This document shows positions 48,401 to 60,104 of a stretch of DNA of 64,000 bases, in pieces. The notes beneath the pieces were generated by a model, which had not been told where the DNA came from, did not search any database, and saw only the letters and a list, made by a program, of their open reading frames with translations. The translations under genes and the position numbers were made by a program. Position 1 is the first letter of the stretch, and every line of letters starts with the position of its first letter. This DNA is from Cocos nucifera. Taxonomy: Eukaryota > Streptophyta > Magnoliopsida > Arecales > Arecaceae. The stretch spans positions 1 through 64,000 of the forward strand of contig QRFJ01006385.1 in NCBI GenBank assembly GCA_006176705.1. The letters are read 5' to 3'.

Positions 48401-49434
48401 GAAGAGGGTATGTTCCCACGGCTACTGCAGCAACTCTTGCTCCATTACCGATGCGTAGGATCATGTCTCCATCCCTCAGCCTCCTGCTATCCTCAAGACC
48501 CTGCATAGAAGTGCACAGATGAGCACTAGAACCAGAGTCAAGCACCCAACTGGATGCAGAAGAAACCGTAAGGTTAGACTCAATAACGAGCATACCTCCA
48601 GAAGGACCTTCCTTCTTGTTCTTCAGGGTGGCCAGGTAAGTAGGGCAGTTCCGCTTCCAATGGCCGTCGCTGTTGCAATGGAAACACTTTCCTTTGACCA
48701 TCGGCCTTTCTTCTTCGGCTTCTGCCTTCTTCTTCTTTGATCCTTCCACCTTTTGCTTTTTCACAGACTTCTTTTTCTTTCCATAAGACTTTCTTTTGGA
48801 AGAAGTCCGTTCCATAGCAAGAACTGAGCCTTTAGAACCTTTCATAGAAAGCTCAGCGGTAACCAGCATATTCATTAATTCGGCCAAGGAATTTTGAAGT
48901 TTATGCATGTGGTAATTCATGATGAATTGCCCATATGCATCAGTCAAGGATTGCAGAATAATATCGTTCTGCAGATCCAAGTCCAACTTCACACCGAGCT
49001 TCTCAAGCTCTTCCATGTCCTTGATCATTGTCAGACAGTGATCTTGGACTGACTGCCCATCACGCATCTTAGCCTTAAAAAGTCATTTCGTGACTTGATA
49101 TTTGGCTGCGCGACTCTGTTCACCAAACATCTCCTGCAGGTGAGCCAACATTTGGCGAGCAGTCCCGATATCTTCATGTTGGCGCTGGAGCTCATCAGAC
49201 ATCGAGCCCAACATGTAATATCTGGCCTTATTATCTTCGTCTAATCCATTTTTCCAGAGACGCTCTCTGTTCAGTGGATGGACGGGCTGGTAAGGTGGGA
49301 GGGTCCTGGTCCAAAACATGGGTTAACTTCTCGGAACCCAAAATAATTTTGTAGTTCCTGAGCCAATCTTTATAATTGGGTCCAGTCAGTCTATGTGTGT
49401 CCAGGATACGTGCCAATGGGTTGGACGCAGACAT
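45474..49434 (-). pseudogene. gag-pol: Element F gag-pol
   Basis: About 3.96 kb, the usual span of a Copia polyprotein. ATG at 49434 (MSASNPLARILDTHRL) is preferred over upstream non-ATG codons. Gag (49434 to about 48650) ends with a CFHCNSDGHWKRNC knuckle; protease has intact WVLDSGSSAH (about 48550); integrase has LWHLRLGH, HTDVCGP, SDRGGEY; RT has YGLKQASRSWN and YVDD; RNase H has YTDSDF, MEAEYIAAS and YCDNNGA; stop TAG at 45474-45476. Breaks: +1 near 49243; TGA at 49083-49085 (also in B and D); +1 near 48293; +1 near 47702 and 47776; near 47390; +2 near 46793; near 46753; near 46688; RT shift near 46555 (also in A); near 46262; loss near 45836. Many are single-base homopolymer changes. 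Confidence 0.92.
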
Positions 49435-51282
49435 TTTCCTGTAGAGAGTCAAAGATTCTAGTTAGATACTGTAATTTTGACTTGACCAATTTATTTAGGG
49501 AATTTTATTTTTAAACAAAATTAGCTCCCACTATTTTCTCGGATCCCTACACTCCCTCTGTAGAGATGCGAAAAATCTCCACGATTAATGATTTCTAGTG
49601 GGTGGTGCGGTCTCACCAACTGACTCATCACCTCACCTAACAGTTATTGGTGATGGGTTAGCCAATGAGTGAACAACTCTTGTTCAATGATTCTCTAATC
49701 ATGGTGCACCCAAACTTGGTCTCTAATTCATGAATCTCACCGTATCCGGAATATTGATCCACTCCTTAGTTAAGTCAGACCCACCATTTGCATAGACTGG
49801 GTTTCCTAATTGAGTCTCTCACCGTATCCGAAATATTGAGCCCAACTCATCCTCCAGCCCATAGCATCCAATGCCTAATAGACATGGTTGCATCTTCCCG
49901 GTGCAACTGAGCCACTGTATCCAGCCGAGAACAATCAACCCCGGGAAGGGCCCGCACATCTACAATGGTGGAAGACCTCAGACTTAATCTTTTCTTAGGG
50001 AGAATTGATTCAGGTCTCATTAAACTAGACTTGGCATTAGTCATAACAATTATGACTAACCTAGTGGCATGGGTTAGCTCGGATTATTGACCACCTCAGA
50101 TCAGAACTGTGTCAACAGATATGGCCAGGTAAGTGAGACCGGTGGAAGGAATATGCCATTAACTCGTACAAGAATGCATTCAGGTCGAGTAGCTTCCAAT
50201 TAAAAACCAGTCGGTCGTATGTGCCAAACTTACCTTAGACACCAAATTGGGTTAGCCTACAATCCAGACTCTAACCTCTGAGCCTAATTAGGTCTTGCTT
50301 GATCGTGACTCGATCTTGACCCAGACTTAATCCTATTAGGCTGGTCAATTTAAGCATTGTTGATCCCATCTAACCAACTCTTGATTCGGTTTGATCAACC
50401 GCTTAGACCTAATTGAGCTACCCAAGCCCGAACCCAGTATTATGAATATGTCTTAGATCTGAAATTCTCAATTTTAGACCTAATTAATATTCCATAAACT
50501 TAATTCTTAATTAAGTAGGGTTCATAAACAAAATATGCACAATAAATCCTAGGGTTTCAGGATCTAGGGTTTTGCAGAAAGTAAGTTTTGGGTTTCTGAT
50601 TAAGGACGAACACGCAGCACCCCTACACATCATAAGAACACCCCATCGAATGGGAAGAGAGGGCCTTTAAACCCTTCTTCGTTCTTATGACCGGACGGCC
50701 AAGAGGAACGCCTTAATCAGGAACATGTCAATACTACAAAACAGTATTTAGATCTATATCATATATCTCATATACAAATTAGATCTAATCATGGCATATT
50801 TTGCATACATCTCATGTATCGAAATCATGCATATTTTCAGATCTAAATTATCTCATAATAATCTAAAAAATTAGATTTAAATTGATCTAATCAAAATAAA
50901 TTCTAATCTAGACAATTATGTAGAACTATTCTACAACTAGTCTAGACATGCATCAATCATATCTCATATGATATTTAAAATTAAATAATTTTTATTTGCT
51001 ATTTTTTAGATGTTATTATAATAACTTATAATATCAAAAAATAGTAAATAAATAGATCTAAAATATGATTTAATCAAATTAAATCAAAACATGCAAGACT
51101 ATTCTATAGAACTATTCTATTCTTAGAACTAGTCATGCATATTTTCTAATCTTAGATCCAAATCATTTAATTTTAATTTTTTCTGATTTCAGATCTGATC
51201 ACATCTCATGTGACATCTAAAATCACTTATTTTTTAATTAAAATAAATTTAAAATTAGATCTAAATAATTTTAGAACCATTG
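49435..51282 (-). other. Element F untranslated leader
   Basis: 1.85 kb between PBS and gag, no supported ORF. Contains the branched hairpin: TCATAAGAAC 50630-50639 against GTTCTTATGA 50681-50690, with inner stems CCCAT/ATGGG and GGG/CCC. The part nearest the PBS is AT-rich. Confidence 0.78.
50630..50690 (-). other. Conserved branched hairpin in the leader
   Basis: Ten perfect outer pairs enclose about 41 bases, which can fold as two small stems (CCCATCGAATGGG and GGGCCTTTAAACCC). The same arrangement is in B (10640-10700) and C (14967-15027). A role in RNA dimerisation or packaging is possible from its leader position, as in retroviruses, but not shown. Confidence 0.6.
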
Positions 51283-51294
51283 GCTCTGATACCA
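51283..51294 (-). other. PBS of element F
   Basis: TGGTATCAGAGC on the minus strand, exact Met-tRNA primer consensus, two bases from the 5' LTR end. Confidence 0.93.
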
Positions 51295-51296
51295 GT

Positions 51297-53579
51297 TGAA
51301 GGAAAAATCCTGATTTTTCCGGTCCAGGTTCGTTCAGATCTGATCAGATCAAGAGATATATTTCAAAAATTTTTTCTCTTGATCTCAAATCAGATCTTGA
51401 TATGTTTTAGATCTAATTCTTATTATTTTAATAATTAAAATAAAATAAGATAAATTAAATCAAATTTAATTTACCTTGATTTGGGTAATCCTATTACCCT
51501 GTTGATGATCCTGTTTGCAGCGGAAGGTTCTGGATCTAGCCACGCAAGCGCCTGGCCTCTACCGGTATCCACTCAGGCTTGGATCTGGAGATCCTCTTCT
51601 TCTCTATCACATCCTCCAAAAATTAGATCTGGATCTGATCTGGAGGATCTTCAAAACTCTTTTGAAGATCAGCAGTCGTCCTTTGCAGCAGCGCAGCCTT
51701 CTTAGCTTTTGATCGCCTTTCTCTTGATCTGATCGCACCAACCAAGGTCCAAAACTCTTTGGGACGTGGAGAGCAGAGGGAGAAGATGACTTGGCATGGA
51801 GGAAGGAGGGGAGAGGCAGCCTTGGGGCATGGGAATTTTTTTTTCTTTGAGTTGGGCGCAGGGTCTTATTTATAGACTATGCGTGATCCAACTCCTCTTC
51901 TTCCCAACCAATCACAACCCTTTGTGAAATCAGATCTAAATCTGATTGGTGGAAATAGAGTCCCCTGGATTCCTCCTTAGAGGGTGCCTAAGACCAGTCA
52001 AACTTGGTTCTTAGGAGAACTCTAATTGGAATCCAAAAAGGAGATGGAGTCCCTTGTCCAACAAGGACTCCTAGGGCGCCTCCTAACTTGGGCTCACGCC
52101 ACCCTTGGCGTGCGCCCTTCTCCTTGCCAGGTTCTTGGCAGGGGGACAAGGCCCCCACCAGCTCTCCAATAGGTGCATGACATGTGGTCAAAAGTCAAAG
52201 TGTCAATGGTCAACATTTGACCAGTCAAAGGTAGACTTTTGACCAAAGTCAAAGAACAAGAAATGGCAGGTGACCAAAAATGGCAGGTAATGTCTTACAA
52301 AATAAGACAACCTTTTCTGACTTGGACAACCTCGAGTCAGACCATATGAAGGCCTCTGATTGAGCACAAACTCCTTTGGCTCAGTCAGGACAACTTATTT
52401 ATGATAGTAAAAGAAGAACGTTAGGTTCAATCGAGTGCTAGCACGATTTCCTTGAACCTAATTGAATCTCATTCAGATCAATTGAACTAGATCAGTTCAA
52501 TTGATGATCACCAGATTCAAACCCTTATTTGTGTGACCCAGTTAGGTTCAGTTCTGTATGGTAATGGGATATGTCATGATCTCTATCATCGACATCATCG
52601 AAACTCCTTTCGATGGATCAGAACTCTTCTGATTCGAACAGCTAGAATGATCGATCATCTAAATCATTCTAATTGCTCCCAAAATCCACCAGTGACACCT
52701 AGCAGTATATGGTGGCAACCCATCAGAGCTGAATGCGAACCTCTTGGTGCAGCTACCTGTGTGATTAAGTTCTTCTATCTTGAGCCCCGATCAGATTAGG
52801 GTTAAGGTGAACTCGTCAAACCCTAGTCTCTGTCATATGATGTAATCATTCGATTCAAGTCCAATGTGAAAATCTAAATAGAAACTCTTTCTATTATTTC
52901 ACTCTACCATGGCCATGGGCTTCTGGACTTGATTCTCATGATCATCATAGGGCTGCTCCTCTACCACCGAGGTAGATAGATTCCATCTTGATGCAATCCA
53001 GTTCCTACAATGAACATGCTATAGCCAACATACACCTCAGGGTTCCATATGGCTAGGAGACCGAGTAATGGTGTAGTCAAACTATAACACCCTCAAGGTG
53101 AACTGTCCGATGCATCTCAGGTCAAAGAACCAGACACACTACTGCAGCATCGAGTCAGTCATTGACGAGAAGGTAGACTTCCTAATGACTACTCGAGGTG
53201 GTCACGCTCAGTGCCCTCATTCTCTCTAACGAGTACCTGTACTCTCGCTCCGGTGTCTCCACACCGTAGACTTAAGACTCATCTACTAAAGAGAAGCGAT
53301 TGTACACCAACCTTTCGGATCAATCACCATCCTCATGATGATCCTATGGTCGAAAGCATTTTATGAGTTAATAATGATTATTCATGTCTTAAATTTTCAA
53401 CTCTTGAAAATATGAATTATCACTACCATTAACTTAAAGGATGTATCATAGACACTAAATATACATATGTGATAGAAAATAATCCATTTTATTGATTATA
53501 GTCAAAATTATAATTTTGCCCATAGAAGTGTATTACAAGTGTCAGCCAATTCTGGCTTCTAGGGCACATATATCTAACA
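51297..53579 (-). repeat. Element F 5' LTR (2283 bp)
   Basis: Minus strand TGTTAGATATATG (53579 downwards) to TTCCTTCA (51297). The GGAGTCC hairpin is at 52046-52071, with one extra C in an arm compared with the 3' LTR. TATA at 51867-51874. Confidence 0.95.
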
Positions 53580-53584
53580 AGCAG
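53580..53584 (+). repeat. Right target-site duplication of F
   Basis: AGCAG, matching 43165-43169. Confidence 0.93.
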
Positions 53585-54960
53585 ATCCATCACTCCTGAA
53601 AAGGAGAAACAGAGAGCTGAAGACCCTTGTTCAGACCATGATTCCTCTCTAGAAGAAACCTTTTCCATCTACAGCTGGAAGCCTTCTAGGATCTACAATC
53701 AAGATGATGTTCTCGATCAAAAATTATAAGAAATGGATCGGTAGATTGAAAAACTCTACCATGTTGCCTCGACTCACCATGATGACATCCGCACTGATCT
53801 TCCTTTTTCTGCTTGAATCATGTAAGATCCTATCTCGCCAAACTTCAAGCTTCTCCAATTCGAAAGCTATGATGGGATGTCTGATCCGATCGACCATCTA
53901 GAGGCCTTTCGAATCATGATGTTGCTTCATGGCACACTAGATGCCATCTTATGTTGAGCTTTTCCATCTACTTTGAAGGAAGCAACAAGAAATTAGTACT
54001 CAACACTGAAGTGATGTATGATCTTCTCTTTCGACCAGATAAGTCATTAGTTTATGGCTCATTTTGTCAGTAGCTAGCATTCCAAGCGAGGTTTGGAGTT
54101 TCTCATCAACATCAAATAGAAAGAGGGGGAATCAACTGGGCTTATGTCAATTACTTTAATACTGCTGTCCTCGAGGTTCGAAATCTGGACCAATCTATTG
54201 CCATGGTCGCACTAAAGGATAGTCTTTAGAAGAATAATTTATTATTTTTTTTGGAGAAGAGGTATCCCAAGAATTTTATCAATCTACTAGCTCAAGCTGA
54301 AGGATATGCCCGAGCTGAGGAAGCCTTCAAGTTGAAGGATGAGGAAGCCATAGGAGAGTGGTAGGTGGGTGAATCTAGCAAGTCCGTAGTTAAAGAAAAG
54401 CCGAACGAAGTTCGACCATGCTCTTGGACTCCCTTTGAGTGCAAGCGAGCCCGAACTCCTCCTCAAGCTCATCGCCAAAGTAGTCCTGATAGAAGGGCAC
54501 GAAGAAGTTCTCCCCTAGAAGATTCCACAACTATGGCCCCCTCAATGCTCCAAAAATACAAGTATTGATGGAGATCAAGAAGTAATTGCCAAGATTGAAA
54601 AGGATGCACACTCACCCTGACAAGCACAATTATAACAAATACTGCCTCTACCATCGTGACCATGATCACGATACTAAGAAATACATTTAGCTCCAAGACG
54701 AGATCGAGGAGCTCATCAAGCGAGGTCAGCTCGATCGATTTCTATGACATCGGCCCAAAGAAAGAGAGGATCGACCAAGGATACTACCGTAGCTAGAACC
54801 ATCAAGGAGAGAGGAGCAGTAGGAAAATTAGCCATCTCTCGACATCATCAATACTATCTCTAGGAGACTTCGACGAGAGAAGGCCAGTGGATCTGAAGGA
54901 TCGGTGAAGAGACAGAGAACTGAAGAACCCATAGCCTTCACTGAAGCAAATGCATAGAAA
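53585..54960 (+). pseudogene. gag: Element J gag, second part
   Basis: Continuation of the Gypsy gag after F. Readable landmarks are the YDGMSDPIDHLEAFRIMMLL region near 53865, FPSTLKEATRN near 53960, a segment ending with EGYARAEEAFKLKDEEA near 54300-54350, and a later YCLYHRDHDHDTKK region near 54640. These are typical of Tat-type Gag. Stops are frequent (for example near 53727, 53752 and 53818), and short indels shift the frame. Capsid assembly is its normal role; this copy is inactive. Confidence 0.82.
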
Positions 54961-54984
54961 GTTTAGTTCCCACATAACGATGCG

Positions 54985-57622
54985 ATTGCAATTGCTTTAA
55001 ATATTATAGATTATGATGTATGTCGTGTCCTTGTTGATAATGAAAGTTCGATCGATGTCTTATTTTATGATACTTTCTCCAAGATGTCTATACCTAACAG
55101 TCGGCTTGGACCAATGAACTCTCCATTGATAGACTTCACTAGCGACGCAGTACTAGTTGAAGGTATAATAACTTTGGTTGTGGCTACAGGGCAATATCCA
55201 AGATAGTCCAGGATATGGGTGGACTTCCTGGTAGTAAGAGCTCTATCGGCTTACAATGCAATCCTTGGCCGTCTTGGCCTAAATGCACTTCGAATAGTAG
55301 TATCGACATATTACTTGAAAATAAAGTTTCCAACAAATTATGGGATTGGGGAAGTCAGAGAAGATCAAGTCCTGGCAAGGCATTGCTATTCAATTACTTT
55401 ACGGAGGGTTGAGCGATTAGATCCTTATCTAGTTAATGGGTTGGATGTCCGCGATGATCTAACAAAAGAGTAGGGTGAGCCTATGGACGACCTTGCTTCT
55501 GTCCCACTAAATGATGGGAATGCGAAGCACACGGTGTAGATCGGCTCCAACCTTGTAGGAGAAATATGAGAGCGACTTGTCGAATTTCTACGGAGGAACG
55601 TGGATGTTTTTGCTTGGGTCCCCGACGACATGCCTGGGATAGATGCCGAGGTCATGCAACATCACCTGGCTGTCGATCCTAAATATCGGCTAGTGAAAGA
55701 GAAGATGCCCAGCCATGCTCCAAAGTGGCAGAAAGCAATTACAGAGGAAGTTGACAAGCTCCTCAAGGCCGGATTCATCCAAGAAGTCAACTATCCGAAC
55801 TGGGTCTCCAACATCGTGCTCATCAAAAAGGCGAATGGCAAGTGGAGAATGAGCATAGACTTCAAAAAATTGAATAAAGCCTGCACAAAAGATAGCTATC
55901 CCCTACCCAGGATTGATAAACTTATGGATGCGACCTTGGGCCATGAGCTTCTCATCTTCATGGATGCCTTTTTTGGCTATAACCAAATTCGGATGGCACC
56001 AGAGGATGAGGAGAAGACTACTTTTATTACTGACCGTGGTCTTTACTATTATAGGGTTATGCCTTTTGGACTCAAAAATGTAGGGGAACATACTAGGGCA
56101 TGGTCAACAAAATCTTCAAGGAGCAGATTGGCTGCGACATAAAAGTATATATAGATGACATGCTTGTTAAGAGCCGAGCTTCAATAAATCACATTGCCAA
56201 TCTTGAAGAGACCTTGAGCATCCTTAGGAGATATAAGATGAAGCTGAATCCAACCAAGTGCGCCTTTGATATAACTTCAAAAAAGTTCTTGAGATTCATG
56301 GTGTTGAAGTGCGAAATCGAAGCAAATCCAGAAAAGATTCAGGCTATTCAAGAGATGACTCCAAAATCAATCAAAGAAGTTCAGCGCCTGACCGAAAAGG
56401 TGGCAGCCCTGAACCACTTCATCTCAAGGTTGGCCGAGTGATGCATGCCCTTCTTTTAGATCTTAAAATAGATGAAGAACTTCTATTGGACCACTGAATG
56501 TCAACAAGCATTTAAAAAACTCAAGGACTATCTCTGTTCACCTCCCCTATTAGCAAAGCCTGAACCTGAAGAGAAATTATTTTTACACCTAGTGGTCTCC
56601 CTAGCGGCCCTTGCAGCAGTCCTAGTCAAAGAGGAGGCGAAAGTACAACGACCAATCTACTACATAAGCCAAGTCTTGAGGAATGCCAAGAATATGTATA
56701 CTAAGTTAGAAAAACTAACTTATGCTTTGCTGATTGTAGCCCGGAGGCTCCGACCTTATTTTCGAGGGCACACCATAACTCTCCTTACTAATCAACCAAT
56801 TAAAGCAGTCCTTCATCGAATGGATGCCTCCAAAAGAATTGCAAAATGGACAATCGAGCTTACAGAATTTGACATCAACTATTGACCTCGATCGTCGATC
56901 AAAGCTCAAGTATTGATGGATTTTATAGTTGAGTGCACCATTCCGGATGAAGTCGAGCTTGAACAAAATGAAATCAGCATTCCATGGCTGCAGCCGAGCT
57001 CCTATGAAGAAAGAACTAACCTTCTTGAAGATTTTTGGATCCTATATGTAGACAACTCATCTAATGCTTCTGGTGTAGGCATAGAGCTAATCTTGGTGAA
57101 CCCAGAGGAGATCGTCACCAAATACGTGCTACGCTTTGAATTTCCAACAACTAATAATGGGGCCGAATGTGAAGCTTTAATCGCTGGATTAAAAATAGCT
57201 AAAGAGTTAGAAGCAGATCGGCTCCAAGTCTATAGTGATTTTCAACTAGTGGTCGGATAGGTTAGTGGTAGTTATGAAGCTCGGGAGGAAAGCATGATAA
57301 AATAAGTTGAGAAAGTTAGAAACTTGACTCCGGCCTTTAATAGTTTTAGCATCCAAAAAATTTTGAGGGCAGAAAATACTCGAGCTGACCTTTTCTCTAA
57401 GTTGGCGACTATAGCCCCAACCGAACTACCCAACGAAGTGATTTTTGAAGTTCTGAAATGCCCAGGTTTGAAGGAGTCACAATCCATTATGCAAGCCAAG
57501 CATGAGTCGAGCTGGATTGACCCGCTAGTTGCTTACCACAAGGATGGAGCTCTTTCTTATGATCCAAAAAAAGCTCAAAAACTTAGAAATCAAGCCTCTC
57601 AATATATTCTGTATGAAGGTAA
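54985..57622 (+). pseudogene. pol: Element J pol: protease, RT, two RNases H, integrase start
   Basis: Protease around 55010-55340 has VDNESSIDVLFYD, where the family usually has DNGSS, so the active-site glycine is replaced. RT runs about 55600-56440: YPLPRIDKLMD, MDAFFGYNQI, MPFGLKN, then a frameshift near 56085 and YIDDMLVKS at about 56146. A Ty3-type RNase H follows (FYWTTECQQAFKKLK to LLTNQPIKAVL, about 56475-56885). Next is an archaeal-type RNase H (about 57037-57258). A linker leads to the integrase, which is cut by K near 57622. Stops at 55204, 55471, 55538, 55567, 56439, 56883 and 57258 show decay. Confidence 0.88.
57037..57258 (+). other. Archaeal-type second RNase H domain of J
   Basis: The three acidic positions are visible: aspartate in LYVDNSSN, glutamate in NNGAECEAL, aspartate in VYSDFQL. 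Established knowledge: this extra domain is a hallmark of the Tat lineage of plant Gypsy elements. The TAG at 57258 follows VVG, where the family continues. Confidence 0.82.
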
Positions 57623-60091
57623 TGAAAGGATTATGCTCTCAAGCCAATTTATTTTTTGGATGTTCTTTATCTTCCAGACTCATGTAATAACATTTTTTAT
57701 AAATAAAGGCAATTATTTCATCATATGCAGTGTCTTATTATTATGATGAATCCTATAAATTAGGACTATGATTTTAGGATTATTATGAGATCATACTAGT
57801 GAGACCTAAAATCTTAAAACCCTAATTTAAATATTCCTAGTCGATGAAACATTGAGTTAGGGATCAATATTTTTCGGTAAGACTAGCACATTCTTTTTAT
57901 GCTCAATTAAGAGGGTGATTGATCTCACAATAATCTGTGTATGACACTAATACAAGAATGTGGGTGCTCATTAGAGAATGAGTTCACTGAATTGATCTGA
58001 ATTGAGGATATCTAATGGAGTCTTATCTACATGTCAATAGATGGTTCTCATAGTGGAATTTGTGCATGTAATCCTTTGACCTGAAACTATCATAGAATCT
58101 TATATATATAAATCCATATTTTGGTTCATAACTCATTCATGACTCAGTTATGTATGGGATGATTCTGGATATGGTAGATTATATATATGAAGGTTGTGAG
58201 TAGGTTAACATGGAATCGATCTTTCCTGGTAAGAGGAAATAGCATCCTACCTGCTTCAAACAAATAATGATTCAAGAAGACTTTGATCAAAGCATGATTA
58301 GAAATGGTTTCTAATGTTTCATTAAATGAATCATTATCATAAGATTGAAAGAGAAATGAATATGATATTGGGGTTGACATATTTTCCATACCCAGAGTCA
58401 TATTCAGGATGCAGGGAGATCGAAGGATCTAGTTGCATGGTAAATTTTCACTGAAGGGTATGTTTGGTATTTCCATCAAAATTTCACATCTTTCGGATAG
58501 TCATGATACGTTGCTAGACGTCAATCATGTCTTGTGAGTTCGATCAAGTTAAAATTTTAATTTGATCATTAAATTAGAAAGTGTTCTAATTTAAGTCAAA
58601 TTGGGTTGGCTAGTTTTGACCTAAATCGGTTTGGTTGAGTTCTAACCAGATTAGGTCAAATCACATCCCAAACTCACTGCTGGTTAGATGTGGAACCCAA
58701 CGGGTCACACATAAAGAGAATTGATTAAGGGTCTAATTAGATTAGACCATGTTTGCAAGATGAATATGCTAGCACATATAGCAAACCCTAGCACCAAGAT
58801 TCGAATTGGATTCGAATCAGCTTCCGATTTAGGCTAATTTAGATTCGATTTGAGCCAAATAGGATTTGGTCTTGAGTTAGTTGGATTAATCCTAGATTGA
58901 TTGGGCTTCAGATTGGGTGACTCATACTTGCATCCCACATGCCAGAGAGTCTCTCTCTTGCGCATGGGAAGTATTTCATGTGCAAAGGACACTTTGGCGC
59001 ATGGAATAAGATAACGCCTACCTTCTTTGACTTTTACCATATATTATGTCGCATAATTTTTTTTTTAATTGGTATGGATATCAGATATGGGGCACAGAAG
59101 AGTCCTTCTATAGATAAAAGACTTCTTTTCCTTTTAAATTTTTTCATCCACATTGTTTTGTCGCCCAAGATACCTTGCCGCCTACTCCTCCTTAACGTCT
59201 CTTGGACCAAGTCAAAAGCTCTTGGGACTTTGACTATTCCAAGTTTTCTTCCATGCCTTCTTGCTGAATGGGCATCCCCTTTTAGAGCCATTGGATGGCT
59301 TTGTATCATGATCTAATGGATGAAAAGGGTGACACCAAGGATGAAGCATCGCGGCTCTTCATAAAAAAATACGTAGAATTAGTCCAATGAGTCTTTCTGC
59401 TTTAAGGCACCTCTTGGACTACGTCTATATCTCATTCTTTTTCTGATAAGGTGTGAGATTAGCTGATGGGGCATGAGAAATGAAAAAGGAAAGGACGTGA
59501 GATTTTTGTTGGCATCCTTACGTACATTATAAATAAGGGTGTGCATCAAGAGTCCGATGATGTGAACATTATCTTTTCTTTCTTACAAGAGTTTCTTTTT
59601 GTCCAATTTTCTTTCTTTCTTTCTCTTGTCTAGACCTTATCTTTATAAGAATAAGAAGTCATCTTAAGACTAAGAGATTAGGAAGGAAAATTAAAAAGAC
59701 AAAAGAAAAGGAAAGATAGATAAGGAAAGGCAATGAATGTGACATAAAGGCTTAAGAAGGTCTTGCCCATTTAATTGAAGTTCTTATTACAAGAATTTTG
59801 ATTATATAAATCAGAGGTGCTGGTGTCTTGATTAAGTTTTTATATGGATCAACGTTGAAGGGTGAACACGTGGGCACCTAGTGGAACCCCTGACAGACTA
59901 GTACCGACAATCAGGGATAATTTAGGATTTAGCGATAAGAGGTATGTTCTAATACTTTCTTTTATATTACAAATGCATGTTATATGATTTAATTGCTAAT
60001 AAGGTGGTCCTAGGGTTTTTGGGTTTGGTTTGTTTTGATTTCATATTTTGCTTTGAAATCCATGCTTCGGTCATGTACACCAAACCTATCA
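57623..60091 (+). repeat. Element K 5' LTR (about 2.47 kb)
   Basis: The start is placed at TGAAAGGATTATG because Gypsy integrase homology ends just before it; the end is ACCTATCA before the PBS. TATA at 59528-59535. Open stretches such as 58939-59316 have no recognisable product. The 3' LTR is outside the window, so the start could be off by a few bases. Confidence 0.75.
59528..59535 (+). promoter_or_regulatory. TATA box of element K LTR
   Basis: TATAAATA in ACATTATAAATAAGGGTG, followed by a pyrimidine-rich stretch, about 560 bp before the LTR end. Confidence 0.6.
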
Positions 60092-60092
60092 G

Positions 60093-60104
60093 TGGTATCG
60101 GAGC
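60093..60104 (+). other. PBS of element K (one mismatch)
   Basis: TGGTATCGGAGC, one change from the Met-tRNA consensus, one base after the LTR end. Confidence 0.82.

Larger units (their letters stand above)
43170..53579 (-). mobile_element. Element F: complete Copia, A-family
   Basis: 10.41-kb minus-strand element with both LTRs, PBS, leader, whole gag-pol length, PPT and perfect target duplication. It lies in gag of J. Its sequence is close to an inverted copy of element A about 36 kb away. It is the best reference for the family in this window, although its reading frame has several single-base breaks. Confidence 0.95.
30793..57622 (+). mobile_element. Element J: Ty3/gypsy, Tat-type, with three nested insertions
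   Basis: A plus-strand Gypsy element whose own sequence is 30793-31369, 41937-43169 and 53580-57622. The first gap is H (in the LTR), the second is F (in gag), and K interrupts the integrase start at about 57623. Its LTR has perfect six-base terminal inverted repeats (TGTTGG at 30793, CCAACA at 42760-42765). RT with YIDD, a Ty3-type RNase H and an extra archaeal-type RNase H identify the Tat lineage. The 3' part and 3' LTR must lie beyond the window. Confidence 0.88.

Noticed and set aside
53704..53901. A 65-codon ORF in J gag
   Set aside because: Gag homology is in another frame; this is a shadow frame.
58834..59316. Open frames of 68-125 codons on both strands
   Set aside because: All are inside the K LTR near its promoter and have no family resemblance; overlapping frames on both strands suggest chance.
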